DNA of 38,053 nt from an uncultured Phaeodactylibacter sp. (GTDB lineage: Bacteria; Bacteroidota; Bacteroidia; Chitinophagales; Saprospiraceae). The stretch lies in contig CAJXNH010000034.1 of the NCBI GenBank assembly GCA_913057245.1, positions 1-38,053 on the forward strand, written 5' to 3'. This document shows, in pieces, positions 24,154 through 31,370 of this stretch. The position numbers and the translations under genes were made by a program. The notes beneath the pieces were generated by a model, which made no database searches, was not told the origin of the DNA, and worked only from the letters and a program-made list of their open reading frames with translations. Each line of letters begins with the position of its first letter. The stretch's first letter is position 1.

Positions 24154-25173
24154 ATGGCTGACAAACGCAGGGTACTGTTTCACCGGACCTGGACAAAGCC
24201 CAATGGCGGTACAAGCGGTGGGCAGATGAAGGTGCGTGATGCGTTCGTTCATTTTCAGGCTTCCGATCGGTTTGAACCCCAAGTCTACTTTCCGCCCTCA
24301 ACGCTCTGGGTGGATAATCCGGGCAACGTTTGGCGCCCTTTCCGCCAGCAGGGCATCGGAGCGTGGTCTGTCCTTCCGGACGATGTACTCTTCTTTTCCG
24401 GTCATGACTGGAACATCCTTAGTGAAGCAGAACGGCAACACCCACCTGTCCCCATTCTCAATATTGCCCAGCCAAGGCATACCAATCCGGCGGACAAAAG
24501 GCATGCTTTTTTGAGGCACCCTGCCATACGTATCACCAAGAGTTCAATCGGCAAAAAAATACTGGAAGACCACGGCGTAAACGGGCCCGTGTTCCTCATA
24601 CCGGACAGCATCGACTTTACTTTACTCCCTGAGCCTAATCCCAGTCCGGATCTGGATCTCCTCATCGTAGGGTTAAAAAACCCAGGCCTTGCCAAGCGGT
24701 TGGAACAGCGCCTCAAACGCAAAAACCGCTGGCGGTGGCGCAAATGGAAGATCAAAGTACAGACTCCTCCCCTGCTGCCCACCCGACAGGACTTCCTGCA
24801 ATTGCTCAACCGGGCAAAGATCGTCGCTTATCTGCCATTGGATGCCAGCCGGGGCGCAGAAGGGTTCTACCTGCCGGCCCTGGAAGGTATGTACCTGGAA
24901 AAGCTCGTCATCTGTCCCTACGCTGTCGGGAATATTGATTTCTGTATACCCGAAAAGACCTGCATACAGCCGGAATACAACGAGGAGGCCATCCTGGAAG
25001 CCATCCTGAGGGCCCTCCAAATGCCGGATAGCGAGCGGCAGCCTTTCCTTCAGCAGGCCAAAGCCATCACCGCCAACCACGACATAAAAAAAGAGCAACA
25101 AGCCATGCTCGACCTCCTGCATCAGGCCGATGAGCTCTGGGCAGATCAATCCCTTTTCCAATATGAACAATAG
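24154..25173 (+). CDS. GT-B (GT4-like) glycosyltransferase, copy 1
   Basis: A 339-residue soluble glycosyltransferase. The N-terminal half begins with VLFHRTWTKPNGGTSGGQMK, a Gly-rich acceptor-side loop, and the C-terminal half holds AEGFYLPALEGMYLEKLVIC, which contains the E-x7-E-like donor motif of GT4 enzymes and is followed by PYAVGNIDFC. It is a paralogue of the gene at 28408-29430; the two align along their full length with many identical blocks (for example NPGNVW, LNIAQPR and GKKILED). It overlaps the following sulfotransferase gene by 11 bases, so the products probably act in sequence. Sugar donor and acceptor unknown. Confidence 0.78.
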   Translation: MADKRRVLFHRTWTKPNGGTSGGQMKVRDAFVHFQASDRFEPQVYFPPSTLWVDNPGNVWRPFRQQGIGAWSVLPDDVLFFSGHDWNILSEAERQHPPVPILNIAQPRHTNPADKRHAFLRHPAIRITKSSIGKKILEDHGVNGPVFLIPDSIDFTLLPEPNPSPDLDLLIVGLKNPGLAKRLEQRLKRKNRWRWRKWKIKVQTPPLLPTRQDFLQLLNRAKIVAYLPLDASRGAEGFYLPALEGMYLEKLVICPYAVGNIDFCIPEKTCIQPEYNEEAILEAILRALQMPDSERQPFLQQAKAITANHDIKKEQQAMLDLLHQADELWADQSLFQYEQ

Positions 25174-25978
25174 TACAGGAAAAAATATCATTCTCACGGG
25201 GCCGCCCCGTTCGGGCACAACGCTAAGTTGCTTCCTGCTCAATCAGTTACCGAATACCATTGCGCTGCACGAACCCATGAACCTGGGGATGTTCCAGAGC
25301 CAGGAACAGGGCCTTGAGGAAACGCAGCAGTTTTTCGCAGCCATGCGGCAGAGCCTGCTAACGGAGGGCAAAGCTTTGTCCAAAGTCAAAGCCGGCGCCA
25401 TTCCTTCCAACCCTTTTGGCAAGGCAGAGCAGGGCAAACGAGCCAGCCTGGTCAGGAAAGATTGGGTTCATTTTGATAAACCCCTGGAGCAAGACTTCAC
25501 GCTGGTGATCAAGCAAAATGCGCACTTTACCTTTTTGCTGGAGCCCCTCAACCTGCTCTATCCGCTGTACACCATCATACGCAATCCGGTCTCCACCATT
25601 GCCTCCTGGAATACCATTCAGGCACCGGTCTCCAAAGGCAACCTGACTGTGCTTAAAGGGCTTCGCCCCGCGCTGTTTGAAGAATTAGAGCGCATACCGG
25701 ACTTGCTGGACCGGCAGGTACGCCTGCTGCATGAACTTTTCCTTCCCTACCGCCTGCTACAGAAAGAACAGATCATCCGCTATGAAGATATTGTAGAAAG
25801 CAATGGAGCAGCGCTAAATCATCTTGTGCCTAATACTCCGGGCATTCAGTATACCCTGGAGAACAAAAATCGCAACGCCCTCTATGATGCATCGCTAAGG
25901 ACAGAGATTACCAGGAGGCTAATGCAGTTCAAAGGAGCATATATGGATTTTTACAACCCAGAAGATTTTGATTGGTGA
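25163..25978 (+). CDS. PAPS-dependent sulfotransferase
   Basis: A 271-residue sulfotransferase. The 5'-phosphosulfate loop is TGPPRSGTTLSCFLL near the N-terminus, and the 3'-phosphate site is YTIIRNPVSTIASW. The ATG at 25163 is chosen because it starts 6 codons before the first strand and overlaps the glycosyltransferase stop by 11 bases; an ATG at 25130 would lengthen the overlap with no added similarity. It is most similar in the window to the sulfotransferase at 30345-31238, sharing the order HEP or NEP after the loop, a basic central stretch and RNPxxxxxSW. The acceptor is presumably the glycan built by the neighbouring transferases. Confidence 0.85.
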   Translation: MNNSTGKNIILTGPPRSGTTLSCFLLNQLPNTIALHEPMNLGMFQSQEQGLEETQQFFAAMRQSLLTEGKALSKVKAGAIPSNPFGKAEQGKRASLVRKDWVHFDKPLEQDFTLVIKQNAHFTFLLEPLNLLYPLYTIIRNPVSTIASWNTIQAPVSKGNLTVLKGLRPALFEELERIPDLLDRQVRLLHELFLPYRLLQKEQIIRYEDIVESNGAALNHLVPNTPGIQYTLENKNRNALYDASLRTEITRRLMQFKGAYMDFYNPEDFDW

Positions 25979-25992
25979 TGGCAAAGCGGACT

Positions 25993-26823
25993 TTACATTT
26001 CAAAATGCCTGATTTTCTTTAGCTTCATTTCTTTGAGATCATCGGTCATTTTATCGCCTACGATATCATTAATGTAGTATTCAAGTGCTGCTGTGGCATC
26101 CCGGGAATCCTGCAGCAAGCGCCCTCCACGCATGACTAAAACCCGGTTAGCGAGCGCCATTACCTTTCGGATTCGATTGGTGACGTACAATACCGCCCGC
26201 TCTTTCTCCTGCACATACTCGCCCAGGTGTTCGTAGCATTTTGTTTTAAAAAGGCTATCCCCTACCGCAAGTGCCTCATCGATAATGAATAAGTCTGGCT
26301 CCGTGGCAATGGCTACCGAATAGGACAAGCGCGCGCGCATGCCGGAAGAATAGTTGCCCACTGGTGTAGCGAGCGCATATTCCAGCTCAGAAAAGTCAAT
26401 AATGAAGTCCAGCTTACGCTTGAGCTCTGCTTCTGTCATTCCGAAAATGGCCGCTTTCAGTTTGATGTTTTCCAACCCGGTGAATTCATTTCGCAAACCT
26501 ACATTGAGTGCAAAAACGGGCGTCACCTTTAAGGGCACAGGATAATTGATAGCCCCTTTTGTGGGCTTGTAAATGCCCGCTATCATACGCATCATAGTGG
26601 TTTTACCAGAACCATTGGCCCCTACTACAGAGATGATTTCACCCGGGCTCACCTTAAAGGACACTTCTTTGACCGCCCAAAACTCCTCAGGGCGAAGTGC
26701 AGTGCTTACCGGCTTGCCCACAGCCTGCCGGGCTATATCTGTAATGCCGTAATACAAGCTGCGCTTTAGGCGGCGGCAGAACTTCTTGGATAGTTCGTCA
26801 ACTTCTAACAGAATGTCAGACAT
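25993..26823 (-). CDS. Polysaccharide ABC exporter ATPase (Wzt/TagH-like)
   Basis: The 276-residue ATPase of an ABC-2 exporter for a lipid-linked polysaccharide. Walker A is GANGSGKT (68-75), the signature is YSSGMRARL (158-166), Walker B is LFIIDEALAVGD (178-189); EALAVGD is typical of the Wzt/KpsT/TagH group. There is no C-terminal carbohydrate-binding domain of the kind found in O9a Wzt, so chain-end recognition is not expected here. The switch (H-loop) His is missing: the usual VSHD reads VTNR, with Asn216 in its place. The gene is 20 bases downstream of its permease partner. Assignment is firm; the cargo is inferred from the surrounding transferases and sulfotransferases. Confidence 0.88.
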   Translation of the reverse strand: MSDILLEVDELSKKFCRRLKRSLYYGITDIARQAVGKPVSTALRPEEFWAVKEVSFKVSPGEIISVVGANGSGKTTMMRMIAGIYKPTKGAINYPVPLKVTPVFALNVGLRNEFTGLENIKLKAAIFGMTEAELKRKLDFIIDFSELEYALATPVGNYSSGMRARLSYSVAIATEPDLFIIDEALAVGDSLFKTKCYEHLGEYVQEKERAVLYVTNRIRKVMALANRVLVMRGGRLLQDSRDATAALEYYINDIVGDKMTDDLKEMKLKKIRHFEM

Positions 26824-26843
26824 AAGCTTCAGTTCTGGTGATT

Positions 26844-27638
26844 CTAATTATTGATAAGCCGCTCAAGGACCATAGTACTGGATTTTACTAAGAACCGGAA
26901 CGACAGGACTACTAAAACCAAACTAACACCTGAAAAAACAAGGTACTCCACAGGACTAAACAACGTACCACTTGTCAGGAGATCACGGCTAAATCCAATC
27001 AGGTAAGTAAGCGGGTTGTAATCTACAATGACTCCCAGCCAGCTTGCGGTAATTTTGGGGGTGTATACGATAGGTGTCAGGAACATCAGCAGCTTCATTC
27101 CTTCGTCAACCAAATTAGCCACATCCACCATAATCACGCGAAAAATTGCTACAACCATCCCAATCGCCATTCCCAGGAGTAACAAAGGGATAAGTGAAAC
27201 CGGAAATAACAGTGCCATAGCCGAGAACCGTACGCCAAATGCCAGTAAGACGATCAGGTTGACAGCAAACGGGATAATAAAATTAATGAGATGCACCACT
27301 ACTTTTTGCATCAACAGGGGTTCTAAGGGCACTTCAGACATAATGAGCATTCGCCCGTTCTTGGTCAGCAGGTTGCTCGTGGACTTGTAGGCCTCCAGGA
27401 AAAAGCCCCAAATCGACGTGCTGAGCAAAACATAGGCCGGGTAAGGAATATCGGTTTCTCCAGGGTTAACGACTCCAGCTCCGTTTAGGACCACCCAAAT
27501 AATCACAGCAAGAATGGGCAGTATGAACATCCATGCCATCCCCAAAAAGGATTTTTTGTACATCCCTATGATTTCCACCTGCGTCAGTTGTTTGACCAGG
27601 TACCACCAAGACTTTATTTTACCGATAAACTGCCGCAT
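26844..27638 (-). CDS. Polysaccharide ABC exporter permease (Wzm/ABC-2 type)
   Basis: A 264-residue inner-membrane permease with six predicted helices. YLVKQLTQVEIIGMYKKSFL (about 13-32) followed by GMAWMFILPI is the amphipathic entry and first helix typical of Wzm, KpsM and TagG proteins. Later helices include LINFIIPFAVNLIVLLAFG and the FLTPIVYTPK element that lines the channel in this family. The ATG at 27638 is preferred, because an in-frame ATG at 27683 would start inside the predicted promoter. It forms a two-gene operon with the ATPase. The natural cargo would be the sulfated glycan made by the neighbouring genes, moved across the inner membrane as a lipid-linked chain. Confidence 0.88.
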   Translation of the reverse strand: MRQFIGKIKSWWYLVKQLTQVEIIGMYKKSFLGMAWMFILPILAVIIWVVLNGAGVVNPGETDIPYPAYVLLSTSIWGFFLEAYKSTSNLLTKNGRMLIMSEVPLEPLLMQKVVVHLINFIIPFAVNLIVLLAFGVRFSAMALLFPVSLIPLLLLGMAIGMVVAIFRVIMVDVANLVDEGMKLLMFLTPIVYTPKITASWLGVIVDYNPLTYLIGFSRDLLTSGTLFSPVEYLVFSGVSLVLVVLSFRFLVKSSTMVLERLINN

Positions 27639-27680
27639 TGTATTTCCGTTTCCAATCCTGGCTTCAAGTAGCCAGCCCTG

Positions 27681-27688
27681 CAAAGATA
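27681..27688 (-). promoter_or_regulatory. Probable -7 promoter box for the ABC exporter operon
   Basis: On the minus strand TATCTTTG matches TAnnTTTG exactly, 43 bases before the permease ATG, though no TTTG is found 19-22 bases above it. The box lies in a small palindrome, AAAGATA-GTA-TATCTTT (27682-27698), which could serve as an operator. Confidence 0.45.
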
Positions 27689-27776
27689 GTATATCTTTAC
27701 TCTTATCCCTTTACTTTTTCGTTTGCAGGCTGTCGATCCCCGACATGGCTAAAACAGATGCCCCCCTCCTGCTCTT

Positions 27777-28451
27777 TCAGGGGATATGGTAACCATACTG
27801 ATTCATAAAAAAACCAAAAATTTCACGAGCTCTTTCCACTGCCTCCGGCGTATAGAAGGCAAGATATTCCGTTGCTTTTTTACGAGTAGGGTTAACCCGA
27901 CCCAATGGCGGATATCCGGATGTTATTCCCACCTTGGAAAGGGCACGCTCAAAATCAGTATCAAGGTGCTCATACCTGATGATGTGATCCATATGGCGAA
28001 GGGTCTGCTCGTGAAAGCCCAGCCCATAGGGCTTCGTGTGAAACTTCAGGAAGTAATCTGAAAAAGACACATCTTTCTGCTGTAAATACCGGTAGCGCTC
28101 CATAGCTTCCGGATGTATGGGGCGCCCGTTTTTCAAATGTCCCCGGGAAAATTTCCCGTTGTGGTCATGCCTCTTTTTTAAGTATTCACTGACTGCAGAA
28201 TCCATAGGGTGGCGCACCCCTGCAAAAGTAAAGTACAGACGTTCTTCTGAAGTGGCAGATGACAAAAATTGTTGATAGGAACTATGCTTCTTACCTTGTT
28301 GAATGCCCTCTAAGTGGGCAACTAGATACTGCGAAATAGCCGTTGATGCCGTACGCGGCACGCTAAAAAACAATATTGGCAAACATGGCTTATTATCATG
28401 CCCTAAATTATCTTTTAGTATGGTAAAGGCTATCGTCCTGCCACAGATCAT
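27777..28451 (-). CDS. Sulfotransferase-family protein
   Basis: A 224-residue protein of the sulfotransferase family with an altered phosphosulfate loop: FFSVPRTASTAISQYL in place of the usual PRSGTT. The 3'-phosphate site is FAGVRHPMDSAVSEYL. A GFHEQTLRHMDHIIRYEHLD segment and a C-terminal helix with VERAREIFGFFMNQYGY resemble carbohydrate (Sulfotransfer_2-like) sulfotransferases. The only in-frame ATG is at 28451, overlapping the glycosyltransferase gene by 44 bases; a TTG nearer the first strand (LPILFFSV) is an alternative start. It is the last gene of a four-gene minus-strand operon. Whether the loop change affects PAPS binding is unknown. Confidence 0.7.
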   Translation of the reverse strand: MICGRTIAFTILKDNLGHDNKPCLPILFFSVPRTASTAISQYLVAHLEGIQQGKKHSSYQQFLSSATSEERLYFTFAGVRHPMDSAVSEYLKKRHDHNGKFSRGHLKNGRPIHPEAMERYRYLQQKDVSFSDYFLKFHTKPYGLGFHEQTLRHMDHIIRYEHLDTDFERALSKVGITSGYPPLGRVNPTRKKATEYLAFYTPEAVERAREIFGFFMNQYGYHIP

Positions 28452-29430
28452 CAGCCTTACCAGCCAGTTCTAAAATCGCTTTTCGTTCCTCCTCCAGGGT
28501 ATGCCGGTTGGCTATAGCACGTCCTGCCTCTATAATTTGGTGAAACCTTGCTTTGTCCATTTTCAAAGCCTCCAGAATAGCAGAGAAAACAGAAGCAGTG
28601 TCATATGCAGGCAGCAAACAGGTTTCGTTAGGTATACAAAAGTCAGCATTACCTACCGCATAAGGACAGATCACGAATTTCTCCATCACCATACCCTCCA
28701 GCGGTGGCAGATAGAACCCCTCGGCACCCTGAGATTCCGTAAGCGGCAGGTAGACGACAACTCTGGCCGTATTGACCAGGTTTAAAAAATCCTGACGGGT
28801 GGGCAGCTTGGGTGGCACCTGTACTTTAAATCTAATCTTATCCCTTCTGAGGAAATTGTGCCACCGTAGCCTTCGCTCAAGGGCTCTGGCCATCCTGGGG
28901 TTTTTCAGCCCTGCAATGAGTACATCCAGCTCCGGTTGTGGATTGGGTTTAGGAATCAGGCTGAAGTCAACGGCATCTGGTATAAAAAATACCGGGCCAT
29001 TGACACCATAGTCTTCCAGGATTTTTTTCCCCACCGTGCTTTTCGCAATCCGGATAGCGGGGTGCATCAGGTAATCGCGGCGGGCATCCGGCAACATTAT
29101 TTGCCGGGGCTGGGCGATATTCAGTACCGGAACAGGAGGCTTTTCACGTTGCTCGGGCGGCAGCACTTTCCAGTCCCAGCCCGCAAAGAACAACAAATCT
29201 GTTGGCTGAATAGTCCAATGCTGCAATGCTTGCTTGCGATAAGGGTGCCAAACATTACCAGGGTTGTCGTACCAGACTGTTTCCGGCCCAAAGTAAACCT
29301 TGGGTTCAAAAAGCGGCGATGAAGCAAAATGCTCAAACGCGTCGCGCACCTTGAGCTGCCCGCCACTTGTGCCCCCGTTGTATTTCGTCCAGGCGCGATG
29401 AAATAATACCCTCCGAGCTGCTGTTTTCAT
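28408..29430 (-). CDS. GT-B (GT4-like) glycosyltransferase, copy 2
   Basis: A 340-residue paralogue of the glycosyltransferase at 24154-25173. It shares VLFHRAWTKYNGGTSGGQLK at the start, DNPGNVW, LNIAQPRQ, GKKILEDYGVNGPVFFIPD, and the donor-site segment AEGFYLPPLEGMVMEKFVIC with the E-x7-E-like pair. Each copy is next to a sulfotransferase gene, but on opposite sides of the ABC exporter and on opposite strands, suggesting a duplicated and inverted cassette. It sits 18 bases after the sulfotransferase at 29449 and overlaps the next sulfotransferase. Sequence differences between the copies are spread out, so the duplication is old and the two may use different acceptors. Confidence 0.78.
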   Translation of the reverse strand: MKTAARRVLFHRAWTKYNGGTSGGQLKVRDAFEHFASSPLFEPKVYFGPETVWYDNPGNVWHPYRKQALQHWTIQPTDLLFFAGWDWKVLPPEQREKPPVPVLNIAQPRQIMLPDARRDYLMHPAIRIAKSTVGKKILEDYGVNGPVFFIPDAVDFSLIPKPNPQPELDVLIAGLKNPRMARALERRLRWHNFLRRDKIRFKVQVPPKLPTRQDFLNLVNTARVVVYLPLTESQGAEGFYLPPLEGMVMEKFVICPYAVGNADFCIPNETCLLPAYDTASVFSAILEALKMDKARFHQIIEAGRAIANRHTLEEERKAILELAGKADDLWQDDSLYHTKR

Positions 29431-29448
29431 GGATATCTGTTGCTAGTC

Positions 29449-30315
29449 TTAAAATGTATAGCCCGAAAAATAAGGTGTCTCTTCCATGCGCTGAAAAACG
29501 TAATCAATGGTTTTGCTATCCCATAGCCCCAACTCGCTTCTTCGCTTTGGTGGTTTTTGAAACAAGATGCTGGTACAATTTTTCAAATAATCCTCAGGTG
29601 CCTCTACAGCGAACCGGTTTAGCAAACTTTTTAGGACCTCTTCGGGGTTGTCCAGGAAAAACTCTGCCCGAATGGAGCGGAAGTCAAAGAGTGCTTGTTC
29701 CTCAAACTGATGTATTAATTTAGCATGGTCGAAAAAATGATCCGCCTTTCGAAATAAATCTGCCTTATCAAAGTTCACCCCCCTCCTTTTCTGGCTCCTG
29801 AAAAAGCTAGTGGTAATCGAATCGAAGGGATTCCGGTACATATGAATAAATAAGGTATCCGGAAACATGGCTTTCAGTTTATCAAACAACTCCGGGGACT
29901 GTCTAAACCACTTCGTCGTTGTACCGCCTCGTTTATCTCCCACTAATTTGAGCTGATTAATGCGCCCCTGATATCCTCCCGGAACTTTATAGCTATATCC
30001 CATCCACTGATTTCCGGCTTTGGCAAACTGTTTGGACCGGTTTATTATCATTTGAACCAGTTGCCGTTTGGAAAAACCGGCGTCCAGGAAGGCCATTGCA
30101 TCCAGTTCATGGCTCAGGACTACCTCAGGGTGAGCATCTAGCAAGGCTCCCAGGACAGAATGCCCGCTTCTCGGATGACCAATAAAGAAAAGTCCTTTTT
30201 TGATTTTTTCGTAGGCAGCCTTGCTTTCCAACAAAGATCTATAGTGCCAGTACCTGGAAGGGAAAAGGTCTTTTACAGTTCGGTGCTTCGTAAGAACCTG
30301 TTTATGCTTTTTCAT
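29449..30315 (-). CDS. PAPS-dependent sulfotransferase
   Basis: A 288-residue sulfotransferase. The phosphosulfate loop is LFFIGHPRSGHSVLGALLDA (about 42-61), the 3'-phosphate site is HMYRNPFDSITTSFF, and a KVPGGYQGRINQLKLVGDKR block lies between. It is unlike the other sulfotransferases in the window apart from these motifs; HPRSGHSVLGALLDAHPEV is the form seen in proteins annotated as Sulfotransfer_3 type. The gene is 29 bases after the sulfotransferase at 30345 and 18 bases before the glycosyltransferase at 28408, in one operon. A separate regiospecificity on the same glycan is the natural inference. Confidence 0.83.
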   Translation of the reverse strand: MKKHKQVLTKHRTVKDLFPSRYWHYRSLLESKAAYEKIKKGLFFIGHPRSGHSVLGALLDAHPEVVLSHELDAMAFLDAGFSKRQLVQMIINRSKQFAKAGNQWMGYSYKVPGGYQGRINQLKLVGDKRGGTTTKWFRQSPELFDKLKAMFPDTLFIHMYRNPFDSITTSFFRSQKRRGVNFDKADLFRKADHFFDHAKLIHQFEEQALFDFRSIRAEFFLDNPEEVLKSLLNRFAVEAPEDYLKNCTSILFQKPPKRRSELGLWDSKTIDYVFQRMEETPYFSGYTF

Positions 30316-30344
30316 TCAAGATACGTGCAAAAGCTAAAAAAAAC

Positions 30345-31238
30345 TCATCTCTGGCGCTCATAAAAGCGATACAGAGCCTCAACTTGAGACCGCATGTAAA
30401 ACTTCCAGCAATGATTTGCTTCATCCAGCAAAAGGGCATCGCCGAACCTCAGCATGGACTCTCTCGGATAGACTGCACCTTTATTTTTGCTCGCTAAAAC
30501 TGTTTGCGGATAATAAGGTTGCCTTATGATATTTGCTAACCGGTCCCCATTTGAGGCGATAAGGTCTTCATATCTTATGACTTGCCCCCCCGGTAGAGCA
30601 TCATAGGCTTTGAAGTAATAGTCCAACAAAAATAATTGCCGGTTTAGAAGCCCCTGCCTCTGTTCCAACGCTCTTTGCCCCTCAGGATCCAGCAAAGATA
30701 AGTACCTCATTTTGCCCCGAGAAACTGGCACGCTTACTGTAGACCAGGAGCCCAGCAGAGCAAGCGGGTTGCGCACCATTGCATAACAGGAATAATCATT
30801 TTTGAGATCACCTAACAGGAGCGTAAAAACAGCGTTGTGCTTCACAAAAAGTTTAAAGTCTGGTTGAAAGGATTGATCAAAACGAACTATCGACCGTTTG
30901 ATTACCTTTTTCCGGTCTCCCTTCTCTGACCGCTCGAAATGATTATCTGTGATCTGTCCTTTGTTACCACGTACAGGGGAGGTGGCCTCCTTGATCAAGC
31001 TCTTTCTAAAACTGGCAAGCCCCTTGTTGATGCGTAGAAGCGCATCTTGCCTTGACTGCAGATTTCGAAATGGTATCGGCTCATTCAAACCTGCGACTTG
31101 TTCCTGTTCGGACAGCAACTTGCAGGTTAAGGTGGTTCCGGCCCTTGGAATTCCTGTGAGTATATAACAATTCGAAACCGGGCTTCCCACTGCCGATCTT
31201 CCGAGGACCTGATTTACGAAGTGCATAAGATTTCTCAT
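30345..31238 (-). CDS. PAPS-dependent sulfotransferase, first gene of the minus-strand operon
   Basis: A 297-residue sulfotransferase with the loop ILTGIPRAGTTLTCKLL and the 3'-phosphate site YAMVRNPLALLGSW. It is a paralogue of the one at 25163-25978: both have NEP or HEP soon after the loop, a basic stretch, FKLFVKHNAVFTLLL or its equivalent, and VIRYEDL or IIRYEDI. The ATG at 31238 is used, but an ATG at 31226 is possible, because the predicted promoter box ends only 9 bases above 31238. It heads an operon of sulfotransferase, sulfotransferase, glycosyltransferase, sulfotransferase. Confidence 0.85.
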   Translation of the reverse strand: MRNLMHFVNQVLGRSAVGSPVSNCYILTGIPRAGTTLTCKLLSEQEQVAGLNEPIPFRNLQSRQDALLRINKGLASFRKSLIKEATSPVRGNKGQITDNHFERSEKGDRKKVIKRSIVRFDQSFQPDFKLFVKHNAVFTLLLGDLKNDYSCYAMVRNPLALLGSWSTVSVPVSRGKMRYLSLLDPEGQRALEQRQGLLNRQLFLLDYYFKAYDALPGGQVIRYEDLIASNGDRLANIIRQPYYPQTVLASKNKGAVYPRESMLRFGDALLLDEANHCWKFYMRSQVEALYRFYERQR

Positions 31239-31246
31239 AATAGATT

Positions 31247-31254
31247 CAAATATA
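31247..31254 (-). promoter_or_regulatory. Probable -7 promoter box of the sulfotransferase operon
   Basis: On the minus strand TATATTTG is a perfect TAnnTTTG box. No TTTG lies 19-22 bases above it. Transcription would begin almost at the annotated ATG, so the message may be nearly leaderless or begin translation at 31226. Confidence 0.4.
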
Positions 31255-31271
31255 GGTTATCGGGCAGACAT

Positions 31272-31312
31272 TTCCGGAGTAAGAAAAAACTTTGTTTTTT
31301 CTTACTCCGGAA
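31272..31312. repeat. Perfect 19-bp inverted repeat between divergent genes
   Basis: TTCCGGAGTAAGAAAAAAC (31272-31290) is exactly complementary to 31294-31312, with a 3-base loop TTT. It lies between the divergent starts at 31238 and 31371, where a terminator is not expected. It could be an operator, a hairpin in the leader of the plus-strand gene, or a mobile-element footprint. Confidence 0.85.
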
Positions 31313-31370
31313 TACAAATTCGTTTCTGTTCATTTTATATCTTGCTGGCACATTTATACACCAGCCACTT

